Shown here in pieces: positions 38,872 through 48,504 of a DNA stretch of 64,000 nucleotides. The notes under the pieces are model-generated. The model searched no databases, was not told the DNA's origin, and saw only the letters and a list, made by a program, of their open reading frames with translations. How positions within the stretch are numbered: the stretch's first letter is position 1; each line of letters begins with the position of its first letter. The translations under genes were made by a program, and so were the position numbers. Source of the DNA: UBA12170 sp964293475. GTDB lineage: Bacteria > Bacteroidota > Bacteroidia > Bacteroidales > UBA12170. The DNA is taken from assembly GCA_964293475.1 (NCBI GenBank), contig CAXYYJ010000009.1, positions 1-64,000 of the forward strand, read 5' to 3'.

Positions 38872-39608
38872 ATGAGAATGGTTTGAGTGAGTATCAAATT
38901 GAAAACAATGATAAGGATGCTGGCGTAAACCACAGCTTTGGTCGATGCACGACCTACCTGAATGGAACCACCCTTGATAATATAACCCTGAAAACCGGCA
39001 ATACTCACAATGATAATGGCGAAAACCACCGTTTTGATGAGTGCATAAAATACAGTGAAAGCATCGAACCAGCTGCGAAGACCAAGAATGTACTCGGCAG
39101 GCGTGAACAGATTGGTAAAAGTTGCAATTAAATATCCCCCAAAAATACTCACTACCATGGAGAAAACAATGAGTGCGGGATTGATAAGAATGGCCGCAAC
39201 CAATTTGGGAAATATGAGAAAATTAGCAGAATTAATACCCATAATTTCCAGAGCATCAATTTGTTCTGTCACACGCATGGTTCCAATTTGTGAAGCAATA
39301 CTCGAACCCACCTTCCCGGCCAGAATTAAGCTAATCATGGTAGGGCTAAACTCAAGAATGGCCATTTCGCGGGTGGAATAACCCACCATTTTCATGGGAA
39401 TCAAGGGGCTGTCGATGTTGTAGGCCACGAGAATAGAAACTACAGCGCCCATAAAAATTGAAATGATAACCACTATTCCAAATGAATCGACGCCAATGGC
39501 ATAGAATTCGGTGAGCAATTGCTGATAAAAGACACGTCTTTTTTGTGGCTTTGAAAGCACCTGCCACATAAAAATTAAATATCGGCCTGTTTGTTGAAAA
39601 AACTTCAT
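38868..39608 (-). CDS. mlaE: ABC transporter permease, MlaE family
   Basis: A 246-residue membrane protein of the MlaE family: an amphipathic N-terminal segment (GRYLIFMWQVLSKP), five or so hydrophobic helices, and the conserved GSSIASQIGTMRVTEQIDALE stretch after helix 2. It is the membrane subunit of an envelope phospholipid transporter with the ATPase encoded next. First gene of the operon. No clear promoter box was found in the 230 bases upstream. Confidence 0.9.
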   Translation of the reverse strand: MKFFQQTGRYLIFMWQVLSKPQKRRVFYQQLLTEFYAIGVDSFGIVVIISIFMGAVVSILVAYNIDSPLIPMKMVGYSTREMAILEFSPTMISLILAGKVGSSIASQIGTMRVTEQIDALEIMGINSANFLIFPKLVAAILINPALIVFSMVVSIFGGYLIATFTNLFTPAEYILGLRSWFDAFTVFYALIKTVVFAIIIVSIAGFQGYIIKGGSIQVGRASTKAVVYASILIIVFNLILTQTILI

Positions 39609-39841
39609 TTGTTATTTTTTTGTTCCTCTGGTTTGATATTCTTCCTCAATTACCTGTATAATTGCCTGGTGACATTGGTTTTAATTCAGAAAAATTGTTG
39701 CCAACTCTTTGCTAAACCACACTTTATCAATTAACAGATGTAAGTATAAGGCATGGCTAAATTACTGATAATGTTTAAATGACCAACAGCATTTTTCAGC
39801 GGGATAAACAAGAAGATTGAATTGGGATTTTCTAACTGATA

Positions 39842-40891
39842 TTATTCTTCCGCAAACTGATGGTAGCTGTAATTGTCCCATTTTTCAATAACTTCCGCCA
39901 TGTCTGCTGGTAAGTCCGACTCAAAATAGAGGCGTTGCCCGGTGGTTGGATGTGAGAAGCCCAGAATACGGGCGTGAAGAGCTTGCCGGGGCAATAGGGT
40001 GAAACAGTTGTTCACGAATTGTTTGTATTTGTTGAATGTGGTACCCTTTAGAATTTCGTTGCCCCCATATCGTGCATCATTAAACAGCGGATGCCTTAAA
40101 AAAGTCATATGGGCGCGGATTTGATGGGTTCTGCCAGTTTCGAGTCTGCATTCAACCAGGGTTACATAGCCCAGCCGCTTGATAACACTGTAGTGGGTAA
40201 TGGCATGTTTCCCCTGGTCGTTGGCCGGGAAAGCCATCATTTGCATGCGGTTCGACGGATTGCGGGCGATGGATGCATTTATTGTTCCATGGTCGTCTTT
40301 GAGGTCTCCCCAAACCAAAGCTACATATTTGCGATCGAGGGAATGGTCGTAAAACTGTTTGGCTAATCGGGCCTGGGCCAACTCGTTCTTGGTAACCACC
40401 ATGAGTCCGCTGGTATCTTTATCGATTCGGTGAACCAAAAAGGGCTCGCAGGTTTCATTGTTTTGCTCAAAGTGATATTTTAGAGCATGAAGCAGGGTTC
40501 CGGTAAAATTTCCGTGACCAGGATGAACCACCATTCCGGGAGACTTATTCACAATTACCAAATCATCGTCTTCATATACAATGTTCAGGGGAATATTCTC
40601 GGCATAAATGGTAGTGTCGCGGGGTGGATAGGTTAAAACGATGGTTATTACATCGCCGGGCTTTACCTTGTAGTTCGACTTCACAACTTTCTCGTTCACA
40701 AGAACATTGCCTGCTTTGGTAGCTTGTTGTATTTTGTTTCGGGTGGCATTTTCTATCCGCGCCATCAGGAATTTATCTATCCTTAGGGCAGATTGGCCGC
40801 GGTCGGCCACAATACGATAATGCTCGTAAAGCTCTTTTTCTTCGTTCTCTTCCTGTTCCAGGGGTTCGTCGAAGTATTTTTCGTCTATCAT
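39842..40891 (-). CDS. rluD: 23S rRNA pseudouridine synthase, RluD family
   Basis: A 349-residue enzyme. An N-terminal S4 RNA-binding domain (about 34-95) is followed by the pseudouridine synthase fold with HRIDKDTSGL and catalytic Asp157, and the RTHQIRAH motif. It should convert specific uridines of 23S rRNA helix 69 to pseudouridine. The N-terminus has an extra acidic stretch of about 25 residues. Last of three genes in a minus-strand operon (21 bp after the T9SS-cargo gene). Confidence 0.92.
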   Translation of the reverse strand: MIDEKYFDEPLEQEENEEKELYEHYRIVADRGQSALRIDKFLMARIENATRNKIQQATKAGNVLVNEKVVKSNYKVKPGDVITIVLTYPPRDTTIYAENIPLNIVYEDDDLVIVNKSPGMVVHPGHGNFTGTLLHALKYHFEQNNETCEPFLVHRIDKDTSGLMVVTKNELAQARLAKQFYDHSLDRKYVALVWGDLKDDHGTINASIARNPSNRMQMMAFPANDQGKHAITHYSVIKRLGYVTLVECRLETGRTHQIRAHMTFLRHPLFNDARYGGNEILKGTTFNKYKQFVNNCFTLLPRQALHARILGFSHPTTGQRLYFESDLPADMAEVIEKWDNYSYHQFAEE

Positions 40892-40912
40892 AAAAATTAG
40901 GGAGTCATTGTT

Positions 40913-42817
40913 TTAACGTGTCTGCTTGATAAGCTTTTGGGTGACCGATTCCCCAGTGGAAGGGTCGGTAATTCGTACAAAATAAACTCCATTGTTCAGG
41001 GTTCCCAATTGAACGATAGATTCTGCTCTGTTGCTATAAACTTGCTGTCCGCCAATATGATATATCTCCAGCCACATATCGTCCAGGTTTTTATCGGGCC
41101 AATTCAAATACAAATACTCTCCAAAGAGTGGGTTTGGATAAATTTTCAGATTCTCTTTTTCTTTGATTTCTTCTGCGCCTACGAAATTGGCAGAACCAAA
41201 AACAGGGCGAATCATTAAGGCACCATTGTAGAGAGAGTTATTCCACTGATTGCCAACATAATAATAGAGATAATCCTTGCTATTGCCGGCAAAATCGAAG
41301 CCCATATTGAGATTATCGGCGGTAATTTGCTGAAATCCAACATAAAACTCGTTGGCTAAAACAATGGCGGTATCCAAATCGAAGGTGACAAAATTATAAA
41401 GACCTTCGGTGAATGAAACCTTAAACGATTTTTTATAGACTACTTCTTCTGGTTCAATGTTTTTCCATACCATGAGGTAAAAATACTGCTCATTGGCCGA
41501 AGTAAGCGTTGGATTGAAATACATTTGAACTTTCCGCAAAGTATCTTTGGTGTTCAGTTTAAACTGCAGTGCAGCCTTTCCTCCTATTTCGCTCAAGCCA
41601 TAGCCTGCTTCTGGTGTTCCATCGTCGTAGGCATAATAGTTGCCAAATTCCTGAATTCGAACCACCGTGTCGCCAATTCCTGTTAAACCAATATCGTTAA
41701 CGGTATGTGTTATGGAATAGGATTTAAAAGTTTCGTTGTAGATGGAGAAAAAACTAATAACCTCCGGATTTAAAAACCTGTCATAGTTAGAATATCCAGA
41801 TTCGGAAAAAGGGAAAATTGTTGCAGTTCCACCGTTGTAGATGCTGTCCTGATTGGTCTGGCCAGATATTTTGTAGGAATAGGTTGATGTGTATTCTTCC
41901 TTATCCAGATTGCTGATATAAACACTATCGATCGATTCCTTCATGCTGTTGGTAGGGTCGTTGCGATATTGCCGGTAGGGCATGCTTTCGTATCTTTTTA
42001 TCATGCTTGGGGGTTCGCTGATAAAAGCAATTTTCCGGTAGCTGCTGTCGGTGATGGTTCGGTTATAATCGAGCCAAACCAAATCGATATTCCAGTGGTC
42101 GCAATTGCCTTGCCAGTCGGGCTGACTCACACCTGCCAGACTTGCCATATTGTGAAAGCGAAACTGAAAGCCCGAATGATAGTATTTTGCACTGTCGCTG
42201 ATGGGGATAAAGACTTGTTGACTGTAGGTTTCCTGTTTCACAAAAAAGCTGTCTAAGGTGGTGCCGTCGCTGCTCCAAACCGGAAACCAAAGATTTAGCA
42301 CGGGGGAGAAAAACTCCAGCGTTAGTTTGTCGGTTTCTTCCGGCGCATTTCCTATTCCCTGAGGTTGATAGTAAAAGCTAAAATACACGCTGTCTTTAAC
42401 CATGATGGGTCTAAGAACCGGGTCTTGCAGGCTATCGAGACGAATGGGTTGTGAGAGCAAAGTATCGGCAGGAAAAGAATATGGGCCTGCATTCGTATGA
42501 ATTTTTCCGGTGCCATCCATGGCATCGAAAGTAGCCACACCCAAATCGGGGGGGAAATACTGGAATTTCTTGTTTACATAAACATTTATCCCCAGCCATC
42601 TTTTTGAATCGGGATAAAGGCTGTATTGATTAAAATCGTCGAAAAACGGCAAAAACATGGGTTCTGCCATTTGGCTTTTAAAACTCTGGTTCTCGTTTGA
42701 CTCATAGAAATCATTCAATACAGGGTCTATTTGCAAAGGAAGCAGTTGTTCCTGAGCAGAAACCCTAAACCAGAATCCGGCCAGGAAAATTATAATTATC
42801 GTTAAGTTATATTTCAT
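40913..42817 (-). CDS. secreted protein with T9SS type A sorting domain
   Basis: A 634-residue exported protein. A signal peptide (hydrophobic IIIIFLAGFWF, cut after VSA before QEQ) precedes a large beta-rich region with no domain I recognise, rich in Tyr, Asp and Ser. The last ~80 residues are a type IX sorting domain: KIYPNP start, a middle LEIYHIGGQQVY, and GVYFVRI...KLIKQ at the end. Such proteins cross the outer membrane by the type IX system and are then trimmed by PorU and anchored or released. It sits between the PASTA gene (2-bp gap) and rluD, an arrangement that may be lineage-specific. Function unknown. Confidence 0.85.
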   Translation of the reverse strand: MKYNLTIIIIFLAGFWFRVSAQEQLLPLQIDPVLNDFYESNENQSFKSQMAEPMFLPFFDDFNQYSLYPDSKRWLGINVYVNKKFQYFPPDLGVATFDAMDGTGKIHTNAGPYSFPADTLLSQPIRLDSLQDPVLRPIMVKDSVYFSFYYQPQGIGNAPEETDKLTLEFFSPVLNLWFPVWSSDGTTLDSFFVKQETYSQQVFIPISDSAKYYHSGFQFRFHNMASLAGVSQPDWQGNCDHWNIDLVWLDYNRTITDSSYRKIAFISEPPSMIKRYESMPYRQYRNDPTNSMKESIDSVYISNLDKEEYTSTYSYKISGQTNQDSIYNGGTATIFPFSESGYSNYDRFLNPEVISFFSIYNETFKSYSITHTVNDIGLTGIGDTVVRIQEFGNYYAYDDGTPEAGYGLSEIGGKAALQFKLNTKDTLRKVQMYFNPTLTSANEQYFYLMVWKNIEPEEVVYKKSFKVSFTEGLYNFVTFDLDTAIVLANEFYVGFQQITADNLNMGFDFAGNSKDYLYYYVGNQWNNSLYNGALMIRPVFGSANFVGAEEIKEKENLKIYPNPLFGEYLYLNWPDKNLDDMWLEIYHIGGQQVYSNRAESIVQLGTLNNGVYFVRITDPSTGESVTQKLIKQTR

Positions 42818-42819
42818 GT

Positions 42820-43683
42820 CTAAAATTCAAATTCTTCTTCTTCCTCCAACGCGCTGGAATCTATTTGTATGCTGTCAACAGCACGAAAATAAAATGGAAG
42901 TGAGTCATAATTAAAACCTCTATTAATAGTAATTTTTAATGAAATGTAGGACCCTGGCAGCAACATGGGCGGATTTTCCGGATTTGATGCAGGAACCTGG
43001 TCGTAAACAATATAGGTAGCATTTTCTTCACGAATAAGTGTGTCTAAACTGCCAATATTGAAGGAGCTTTTCTGAATGGATTCTTTGGCATCGGCAACAT
43101 TTTTTCCCAATAAATAAGGCACCGGAACGCCGTTGTTATTTAAGCCATTTCCTGCTACTATAGTAATGAGCGATCCACTTGGTAATTCTTCCCCCTGGGC
43201 TATGCTTCTGTTTCTATATTTTTGACCTATGATGGCATTTAGAGCCATATCGTCTTCAAAAACAATCCTTTCCACTTCAAGATGCGAAAACTTCAGCACA
43301 TCGATGGCTCTTCGAACACTCAAATCCAAAAGATTGGGCATGGTGACCATTTCGGGCATTTTGGCAACTATGGAGAGATAGATTTTTCGTCCGGTTTTGA
43401 CTTTTGCTCCTGCTGTTGGATGCTGAAAAGCCACTGTTCCGGGTTTAAGTTTGGAGTCGTATAAACTGTCGGCAACTATGTATTGCAAATAATCGTTATC
43501 GGAATACTCCACCAAAGAGTCTGTATTTTTACCAAACAGAGAAGGCACAATAATGACTTCTCCGTTCCGGGTGTAGGCATCAAGCCCTTGAATAATAAGG
43601 AAAATCAAAACTATTCCAAGTATAAAAGCCAAAGCCAGATGCCTTAAAAAAACTTTACTCGTAAAGAAGGATATAATATTCAT
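42820..43683 (-). CDS. membrane-anchored PASTA-domain protein
   Basis: A 287-residue protein: a short cytoplasmic start, one membrane helix (about 13-32), then three PASTA domains starting near VIIVPSLFGK, VTMPNLLDLS and VPVPYLLGKN, and an acidic tail (EEEEEFEF). PASTA domains bind peptidoglycan or muropeptides and are usually attached to kinases or penicillin-binding proteins; here there is no kinase. It probably acts at the cell wall in the periplasm. In other Bacteroidota a PASTA gene is often next to rluD; here the two are separated by the T9SS cargo gene. Confidence 0.88.
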   Translation of the reverse strand: MNIISFFTSKVFLRHLALAFILGIVLIFLIIQGLDAYTRNGEVIIVPSLFGKNTDSLVEYSDNDYLQYIVADSLYDSKLKPGTVAFQHPTAGAKVKTGRKIYLSIVAKMPEMVTMPNLLDLSVRRAIDVLKFSHLEVERIVFEDDMALNAIIGQKYRNRSIAQGEELPSGSLITIVAGNGLNNNGVPVPYLLGKNVADAKESIQKSSFNIGSLDTLIREENATYIVYDQVPASNPENPPMLLPGSYISLKITINRGFNYDSLPFYFRAVDSIQIDSSALEEEEEFEF

Positions 43684-43739
43684 AAAGACTTACTTCAACA
43701 AATAAATAAACTAACTAAAGGATGCATTATTGCAGTGGG

Positions 43740-43747
43740 CAAAGATA
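43740..43747 (-). promoter_or_regulatory. -7 box of the PASTA-rluD operon
   Basis: TATCTTTG on the minus strand is an exact TAnnTTTG match, 57 bases before the PASTA gene start. The nearest -33-like ATTG is 23 bases further upstream, longer than ideal. Confidence 0.4.
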
Positions 43748-43795
43748 ATATTTCTCAACTTATTTCTCTGCAATAATTAACAGCACCGCATGGCA

Positions 43796-43828
43796 ATAAA
43801 AAAGTCTGCCAAAATGTTGGCAGACTTC
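43796..43828 (-). terminator. intrinsic terminator after the DUF6252-like gene
   Basis: A perfect 11-bp stem, AAGTCTGCCAA with TTGGCAGACTT (43802-43827), is followed on the minus strand by six T residues. Confidence 0.75.
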
Positions 43829-43940
43829 ATCTCCATTCAATAGCGAGTTATCATTAAGGTTCTAAATAAAAGTTGATGAGCTAATTAAGTGGTGATTGTT
43901 TGTTAAACTAAGGGGGTTGGATATATATTTTTAATAATGC

Positions 43941-44420
43941 CTAAAAATTTGCAGTGAAACTTCCATCGGTTATGCTTTTGCTTGCCCCTGAAGTGTTGAC
44001 ACCTGTGAAAGAAAAGGTTCCTTTTATTTTGGTCGAAGTAAGTTCTGTAATAGTTATGGTTCCACTGCCCACCAATCCGTTGGCCATATAGGTATCGTTT
44101 TGGCCTAATCCTGCTGTATATCGCAGTTGGTGCGCCATACCTGCAGTCATGCTATAGGAACCTGTCTGCGAAACGCCATACAATAAAATTGAAGCTTGCT
44201 TTGCATTGGCATCGCTGCCGGTGATATTAATAACGCCATTGCTATTTACTGCCTGCACAGCCAATGATGCATTCCAGGATACTCCATCAGCTTTCAAAGC
44301 TATTGAACCGCTTGATAATAATGGATTGTCGGGAGTTGTGTCTTCGGTTTTGCTACAGCTTGATAAGCCCAAAAACAATAATGCAACGAATGCCATCGTA
44401 AATAATCTCATGTTTTTCAT
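43941..44420 (-). CDS. DUF6252-like lipoprotein
   Basis: A 159-residue lipoprotein: signal peptide with lipobox GLSSC. The mature part is a small beta-rich protein with a TTPDN spacer and the ending FSFTGVNTSGASKSITDGSF, the pattern I associate with DUF6252, small Bacteroidota lipoproteins of unknown function. It is a single-gene unit: a strong terminator follows, and the two-component genes upstream end 184 bp away. Confidence 0.72.
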   Translation of the reverse strand: MKNMRLFTMAFVALLFLGLSSCSKTEDTTPDNPLLSSGSIALKADGVSWNASLAVQAVNSNGVINITGSDANAKQASILLYGVSQTGSYSMTAGMAHQLRYTAGLGQNDTYMANGLVGSGTITITELTSTKIKGTFSFTGVNTSGASKSITDGSFTANF

Positions 44421-44604
44421 TTTTGTATGATTAAGTTAGAAATTAATTTTTGTGTGTCAAAAATAGGAATATAGTGCCCGGTGAATCAATACGACAGATG
44501 GCGTATTCTGCATTGGGGCTGATTTTATTGGTGGCTACGATAGAAAAAAACCCTTCGAAACGCTCTGGTTCAAAAGGATTTAGGGATTTGTTTTTCCGGA
44601 CTAT

Positions 44605-45258
44605 CTAATTCAACCAGTTGTTCTTGTCGGCTTTTTGAACCGCTTCAATTTTATTGCGAACCTGGAGTTTACGGTAAATATTTTCGATATGCTTTCTTAC
44701 GGTTCCGGGCGAAATAATCAGATTGTCGGCAATTTCCTGATAATTGAGTCCTTTGCTGAGTTGCTCCAACACATCGGTTTCGCGGCTGCTGAGCGGGTTT
44801 TCTTCCAGCAAATCGGTAAATTGCGGGGGATTTCGAAGCAGTTTCAGTGCTTTGCCTGCAATGGTTGGGGTCATGGGGGCACCGCCTTCCATCATATCGC
44901 GCAGGCCTTTCGACAGCTCTTCGGGTCCGGTTTCTTTTAACAGATATCCATCCGCGCCCGCCTGAATGGCTTTAAAGATATTCTCGTCATCGTCGAAAAT
45001 GGTCAGCATCACCACTTTTATGTGCGGATATTTCGATTTCACTTTGTTGGTGGTAGTAATGCCATCCATCAGCGGCATTTGAATATCCATCAGAATAATA
45101 TCGACCTGGTGATAGTTTTCCAGTTTTTTGAGCAGCACTTCGCCATTCTCTCCGCTAAACTTCACTTCGAAATCGTCGAACAGACTTAATTTGTCTTGTA
45201 TACTCCTGAGCAAAAAGCTATTGTCTTCTGCAATAGCTATTTTAATTTTCTTTATCAT
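44605..45258 (-). CDS. NarL/LuxR-type response regulator
   Basis: A 217-residue regulator. The receiver domain has the acidic AEDN, phospho-acceptor Asp58 (ILMDIQMP) and Lys in LLKET; the C-terminal LuxR-type helix-turn-helix reads SSRETDVLEQLSKGLNYQEI through NIYRKLQVRNKIEA. It pairs with the TPR sensor kinase encoded 50 bp upstream. An own promoter box in that 50-bp gap suggests it can be made apart from the kinase. Target genes are unknown. Confidence 0.92.
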   Translation of the reverse strand: MIKKIKIAIAEDNSFLLRSIQDKLSLFDDFEVKFSGENGEVLLKKLENYHQVDIILMDIQMPLMDGITTTNKVKSKYPHIKVVMLTIFDDDENIFKAIQAGADGYLLKETGPEELSKGLRDMMEGGAPMTPTIAGKALKLLRNPPQFTDLLEENPLSSRETDVLEQLSKGLNYQEIADNLIISPGTVRKHIENIYRKLQVRNKIEAVQKADKNNWLN

Positions 45259-45263
45259 AGTGG

Positions 45264-45294
45264 CAAAGCTAAAGTGATGCTGTTTGAAATGAAA
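45264..45294 (-). promoter_or_regulatory. promoter of the NarL-type regulator
   Basis: The -7 box TAGCTTTG (45271 to 45264) is exact, with TTTC (45294 to 45291) 19 bases upstream as a three-of-four -33 match. It lies just after the kinase stop codon. The -7 box is only 5 bases from the start codon, so the transcript would be leaderless or start inside the gene; this weakens the call. Confidence 0.3.
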
Positions 45295-45307
45295 TACGAT
45301 GAATGCC

Positions 45308-47269
45308 CTATATTACACTTCGCTGACACGAGATTTTTATGGTGGTTCCCTTTCCGGGATGGCTTGTAAAATCGTATCCGGCGCCAATTTCCTGTGCGCG
45401 GGTTTCCATATGATTCAGTCCATTGGTTCTTTCGAGCTCGGCCACCACAACTCCTTTTCCATTGTCGGCAATCTGAATAACAATGTTTTCACTCTCATCG
45501 AAAATGGAAATGCTGATTTCTTTGGCTTCGGAATGTTTTATGGCATTATTCACCGCTTCCTGAATGATTCTGAAAAGTTTGATACCAGTTTCGCTGTCAA
45601 GCGCCAACTGTTGTTTTGCGGAAACAAGCAGTGTAAAATGAATATGTTGCACAAGACTTTTTGCCTTGGAAATAAAACTCGAAAGCTTCAGCTCTAAATC
45701 GTTGAGATTGATGCTTTCCTTGTTCAAAGCCCAAATGGTATCTCTGAATTCGTCGATTGTTGAAGCCGAGAACTCCTTGATTTCCTGCAATTTGGCAGTT
45801 ACCTGCTCCTTCGATCCATTCTGAGCTGTGTAGCGGGCCATATCGATGGACGAGATGATAAAGGTGAGTTGAGAGCCAATATTGTCGTGCAAATCGCGGC
45901 TGATTCTGAGCCTTTCGCCCTGAATCTGACTTTTAATTTTTATCTCCGCCAGCTCGTCTTTCAAACGGGCTTCTTCCTGAAGTCGTTTCTGCTTAAATTT
46001 GAACTTTCTGTAATTTTCAACAGCCCCCAGAATGATGAAAACCATCACCCCCAGGATAATAATCAACTGATAGTTCTTTTGCTTTAGATTGAGCTGATTC
46101 TGAGCAATCTCTTTCTCTTTTTTCTCGCTCTCGTACTTGGTTTTCAGCTCTTCAACTATCTTGTTGTTCTCTATTTGAAACAACTCATCGGTGATGGAAT
46201 CCGATTTAATTTTGTATTCCATGGCCTTTTCGAAATTCCGTGCCAAAGAGTAATAGCGACTCCACGCCTCGTAATTTTGATTCATTCTCTGCATTGAGTG
46301 ACAGCTGTCGGCAAAAAGTTGCGCTTTGGCAAGATGAATTTCGATTCTGGTTTTTATTTCGGGGGTTAGCTTTCCATCGTCTATGTAAAACTGAGCCATA
46401 TTGTTATGAACCAGCGATAAACCATCAATATTATCTAGCTCTTCGTACATACCAATGGCCTGTTCGGAATAAGCGACTGCCTTGTCGAACTGTTTTTTTT
46501 GGGAGTAAAGACTGGCTAAGTTGGAATAAATGAGTGCGCGGGAACGCAAATCGCTGGTTTGTTCTGTGAGTTTTTCGGCTTCCAGATGATGTTCAATAGA
46601 TTGGTCCAGCTGGCCAAGTTGGGTTTCGACGCCTGCAATATTTACCAATGCGGTGTAAGTGTAGCGGGTATTCTTGTTTTTTACGGCATAGTCATAGGCT
46701 TTTTGGTGATAAATGAGAGCGTTCTCGTAATTCTTCATTTCCTTAAAAATACCCCCCAGATTGTCATAAACAATAAAGTATTTATCCTCCAGATTGTTGG
46801 CTTCCAAAATTTTAATGGCTTCCAGAACATAAACCGAAGCTTCTTCAAACTTTCCCAGCTCCGAATAGCAAACGCCAATTTTGCTCAGGCTCGATATCAA
46901 TTGGTTGGGATCGTTCTGATTTTTCCGGATGGCATAAGCTTTCAAATTGTAGTCTAAACCCGTTTGATAATCGCCCTTGAGCGTGTAAAGAATGCTCAAG
47001 TCGTTGTAGGCATTGGCAATAAGCACGGAATCGCCCATTTCAAGAGCCAGATTAAGTCCCTCGAGTCCGTAGGCTTTGGATTTATCAACATCGCTGTAGC
47101 TCAGATAGTAGCACAAATCGGACAGCACCTTGATTTTCTCCTGGCCATTAAGGTTATTGACAATAGACTCTAAACTATCGGTATTGGCTTTTTGACTAAA
47201 AACCTGTCCCGTCAGAAGTAAAGCCATTATAATGGTGATAGTTCTGATGGATTTCCAGCCAAAAGTCAT
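45308..47269 (-). CDS. TPR-containing sensor histidine kinase
   Basis: About 653 residues from the ATG at 47269, which gives a clean signal peptide (TITIIMALLLTGQVFSQ); the frame opens 14 codons earlier. The periplasmic part (about 40-370) is made of tetratricopeptide repeats, followed by a membrane helix (LIIILGVMVFIILGAV), a coiled coil, and a HisKA_3 kinase core with ERLRISRDLHDNIGSQ (His about 461), a relaxed ATPase N box (EAVNNAIKHSEA) and DNGKG. Typical Bacteroidota partner of NarL-type regulators. It likely senses a protein or peptide signal through the TPRs. Confidence 0.9.
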   Translation of the reverse strand: MTFGWKSIRTITIIMALLLTGQVFSQKANTDSLESIVNNLNGQEKIKVLSDLCYYLSYSDVDKSKAYGLEGLNLALEMGDSVLIANAYNDLSILYTLKGDYQTGLDYNLKAYAIRKNQNDPNQLISSLSKIGVCYSELGKFEEASVYVLEAIKILEANNLEDKYFIVYDNLGGIFKEMKNYENALIYHQKAYDYAVKNKNTRYTYTALVNIAGVETQLGQLDQSIEHHLEAEKLTEQTSDLRSRALIYSNLASLYSQKKQFDKAVAYSEQAIGMYEELDNIDGLSLVHNNMAQFYIDDGKLTPEIKTRIEIHLAKAQLFADSCHSMQRMNQNYEAWSRYYSLARNFEKAMEYKIKSDSITDELFQIENNKIVEELKTKYESEKKEKEIAQNQLNLKQKNYQLIIILGVMVFIILGAVENYRKFKFKQKRLQEEARLKDELAEIKIKSQIQGERLRISRDLHDNIGSQLTFIISSIDMARYTAQNGSKEQVTAKLQEIKEFSASTIDEFRDTIWALNKESINLNDLELKLSSFISKAKSLVQHIHFTLLVSAKQQLALDSETGIKLFRIIQEAVNNAIKHSEAKEISISIFDESENIVIQIADNGKGVVVAELERTNGLNHMETRAQEIGAGYDFTSHPGKGTTIKISCQRSVI

Positions 47270-47433
47270 ATTCAACCTATTGTTTATCCGCACTTTATTA
47301 TTTTTTATCATGCCAATGAATTATTTTTCATACAGAAATAACAGTTCCAGAGTTGGTTGCAAATTAAATTTTAGCAATAATCATTCGGTCGCGAGAGATA
47401 GGTTGGCCTGATTTGATGTGGGGCGAAGTTATC

Positions 47434-47472
47434 TAAAAAAAGGAGCAGAAAAAATTTAGTTTTTTCTGCTCC
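47434..47472 (-). terminator. intrinsic terminator after the dihydroorotate-dehydrogenase-like gene
   Basis: A perfect 13-bp stem, GGAGCAGAAAAAA (47442-47454) with TTTTTTCTGCTCC (47460-47472), is followed on the minus strand by seven T residues. Confidence 0.8.
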
Positions 47473-47490
47473 CTGAATTTCCTGATATTA

Positions 47491-48504
47491 TTAAACAATG
47501 ATACGTGGCTCGTATAACTGAACCTTTTTCATCAGAATATCAACATATTGCGCTCTTTTATAGGCATAGGGGTCTTTGCTGTTTACTTTCGAAAGTTTTC
47601 CTTTGAACTCGTCGATGGATTTATAGCCTTTCTCGTCCATCCATTTTTCCACATCGTCGAGAATAACTTTCAAATAATCGAGTCCGTTCTGATACAAAGT
47701 GCTCACAATCTGTACAGCATCGGCACCGGCAAGTATCATTTTAACAACATCTTCGCCGTCGAGAATTCCGGTATTGGCCACCAGATTGGCTTTTACTTTG
47801 GTATGAAGCAAACCCATATAGCGTAGCGGCAGGCGATAATCTCCTTTTCCGCTATCGTTGAAATGAAAAGTCATGGATTCGCTATCGATATCGATGTCGG
47901 GCTGAAAAAGTTTGTTGAAGAGCACCAGGGCATCGGCACCAGCGCCATCCATTAAGTGGGCAAAGCGGAGTGTATTGGTGTAGAAAGGACTTAATTTAAC
48001 AGCCACTGGAATTTTGATGGCTTCTTTCACTGCCTGGGTAATCTGAAGTTGCTCTTCCAACACTTCGTGACCGGGTACGCCGAATTCGCGGGGAGTTGCA
48101 TAGAAATTCAATTCAAGCCCGTCAACACCGGTTTTCTCAATTTCTTTCGCGTACTCAACCCAGGTTTCTTTATTCACACAGTTGAGACTGGCAAAGAGTG
48201 GGATGCTGAGGGCTTCTTTAGCCTTTTTGAGTTCCACAAGAAAAGCTCCCGGGCCTGCATCGCGCATTTCGGGGTAGATATTGATCATTTCGGCATTGCG
48301 GTCGTTGAAAGCCGTCATAGCTTCCTCTTCAAAGAAATTGTCTAATTGAATTTGCTCTTCGAACAGCGATTTATAAACGATTGCTCCTGCCCCAGCTTCT
48401 TCCAGATGTTTCATATGTTTAATACTGGCCGACAGATTGCTGGCACCTACGACTATGGGACTCTTGATTTCGATGCCCATGTATGTTGTTTTTAGTTTGC
48501 TCAT
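47491..48504 (-). CDS. dihydroorotate dehydrogenase-like FMN protein
   Basis: A 337-residue TIM-barrel flavoprotein. It has the family pattern: IKSPIVVGASNLS at the start, a SLNCVNKETW strand-loop, VAVKLSPF (FMN-binding Lys), and ANTGILDGEDVVKMILAGADAVQIVST near the end, which binds the FMN phosphate. This group (often annotated dihydroorotate dehydrogenase-like) is distinct from the true PyrD and its substrate is not certain; pyrimidine synthesis or a different oxidation is possible. Single-gene unit with a terminator downstream. Confidence 0.8.
   Translation of the reverse strand: MSKLKTTYMGIEIKSPIVVGASNLSASIKHMKHLEEAGAGAIVYKSLFEEQIQLDNFFEEEAMTAFNDRNAEMINIYPEMRDAGPGAFLVELKKAKEALSIPLFASLNCVNKETWVEYAKEIEKTGVDGLELNFYATPREFGVPGHEVLEEQLQITQAVKEAIKIPVAVKLSPFYTNTLRFAHLMDGAGADALVLFNKLFQPDIDIDSESMTFHFNDSGKGDYRLPLRYMGLLHTKVKANLVANTGILDGEDVVKMILAGADAVQIVSTLYQNGLDYLKVILDDVEKWMDEKGYKSIDEFKGKLSKVNSKDPYAYKRAQYVDILMKKVQLYEPRIIV

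Noticed and set aside
45299..45697. plus-strand 132-codon open frame opposite the TPR kinase
   Set aside because: It mirrors the kinase ATPase domain and has no features of its own.
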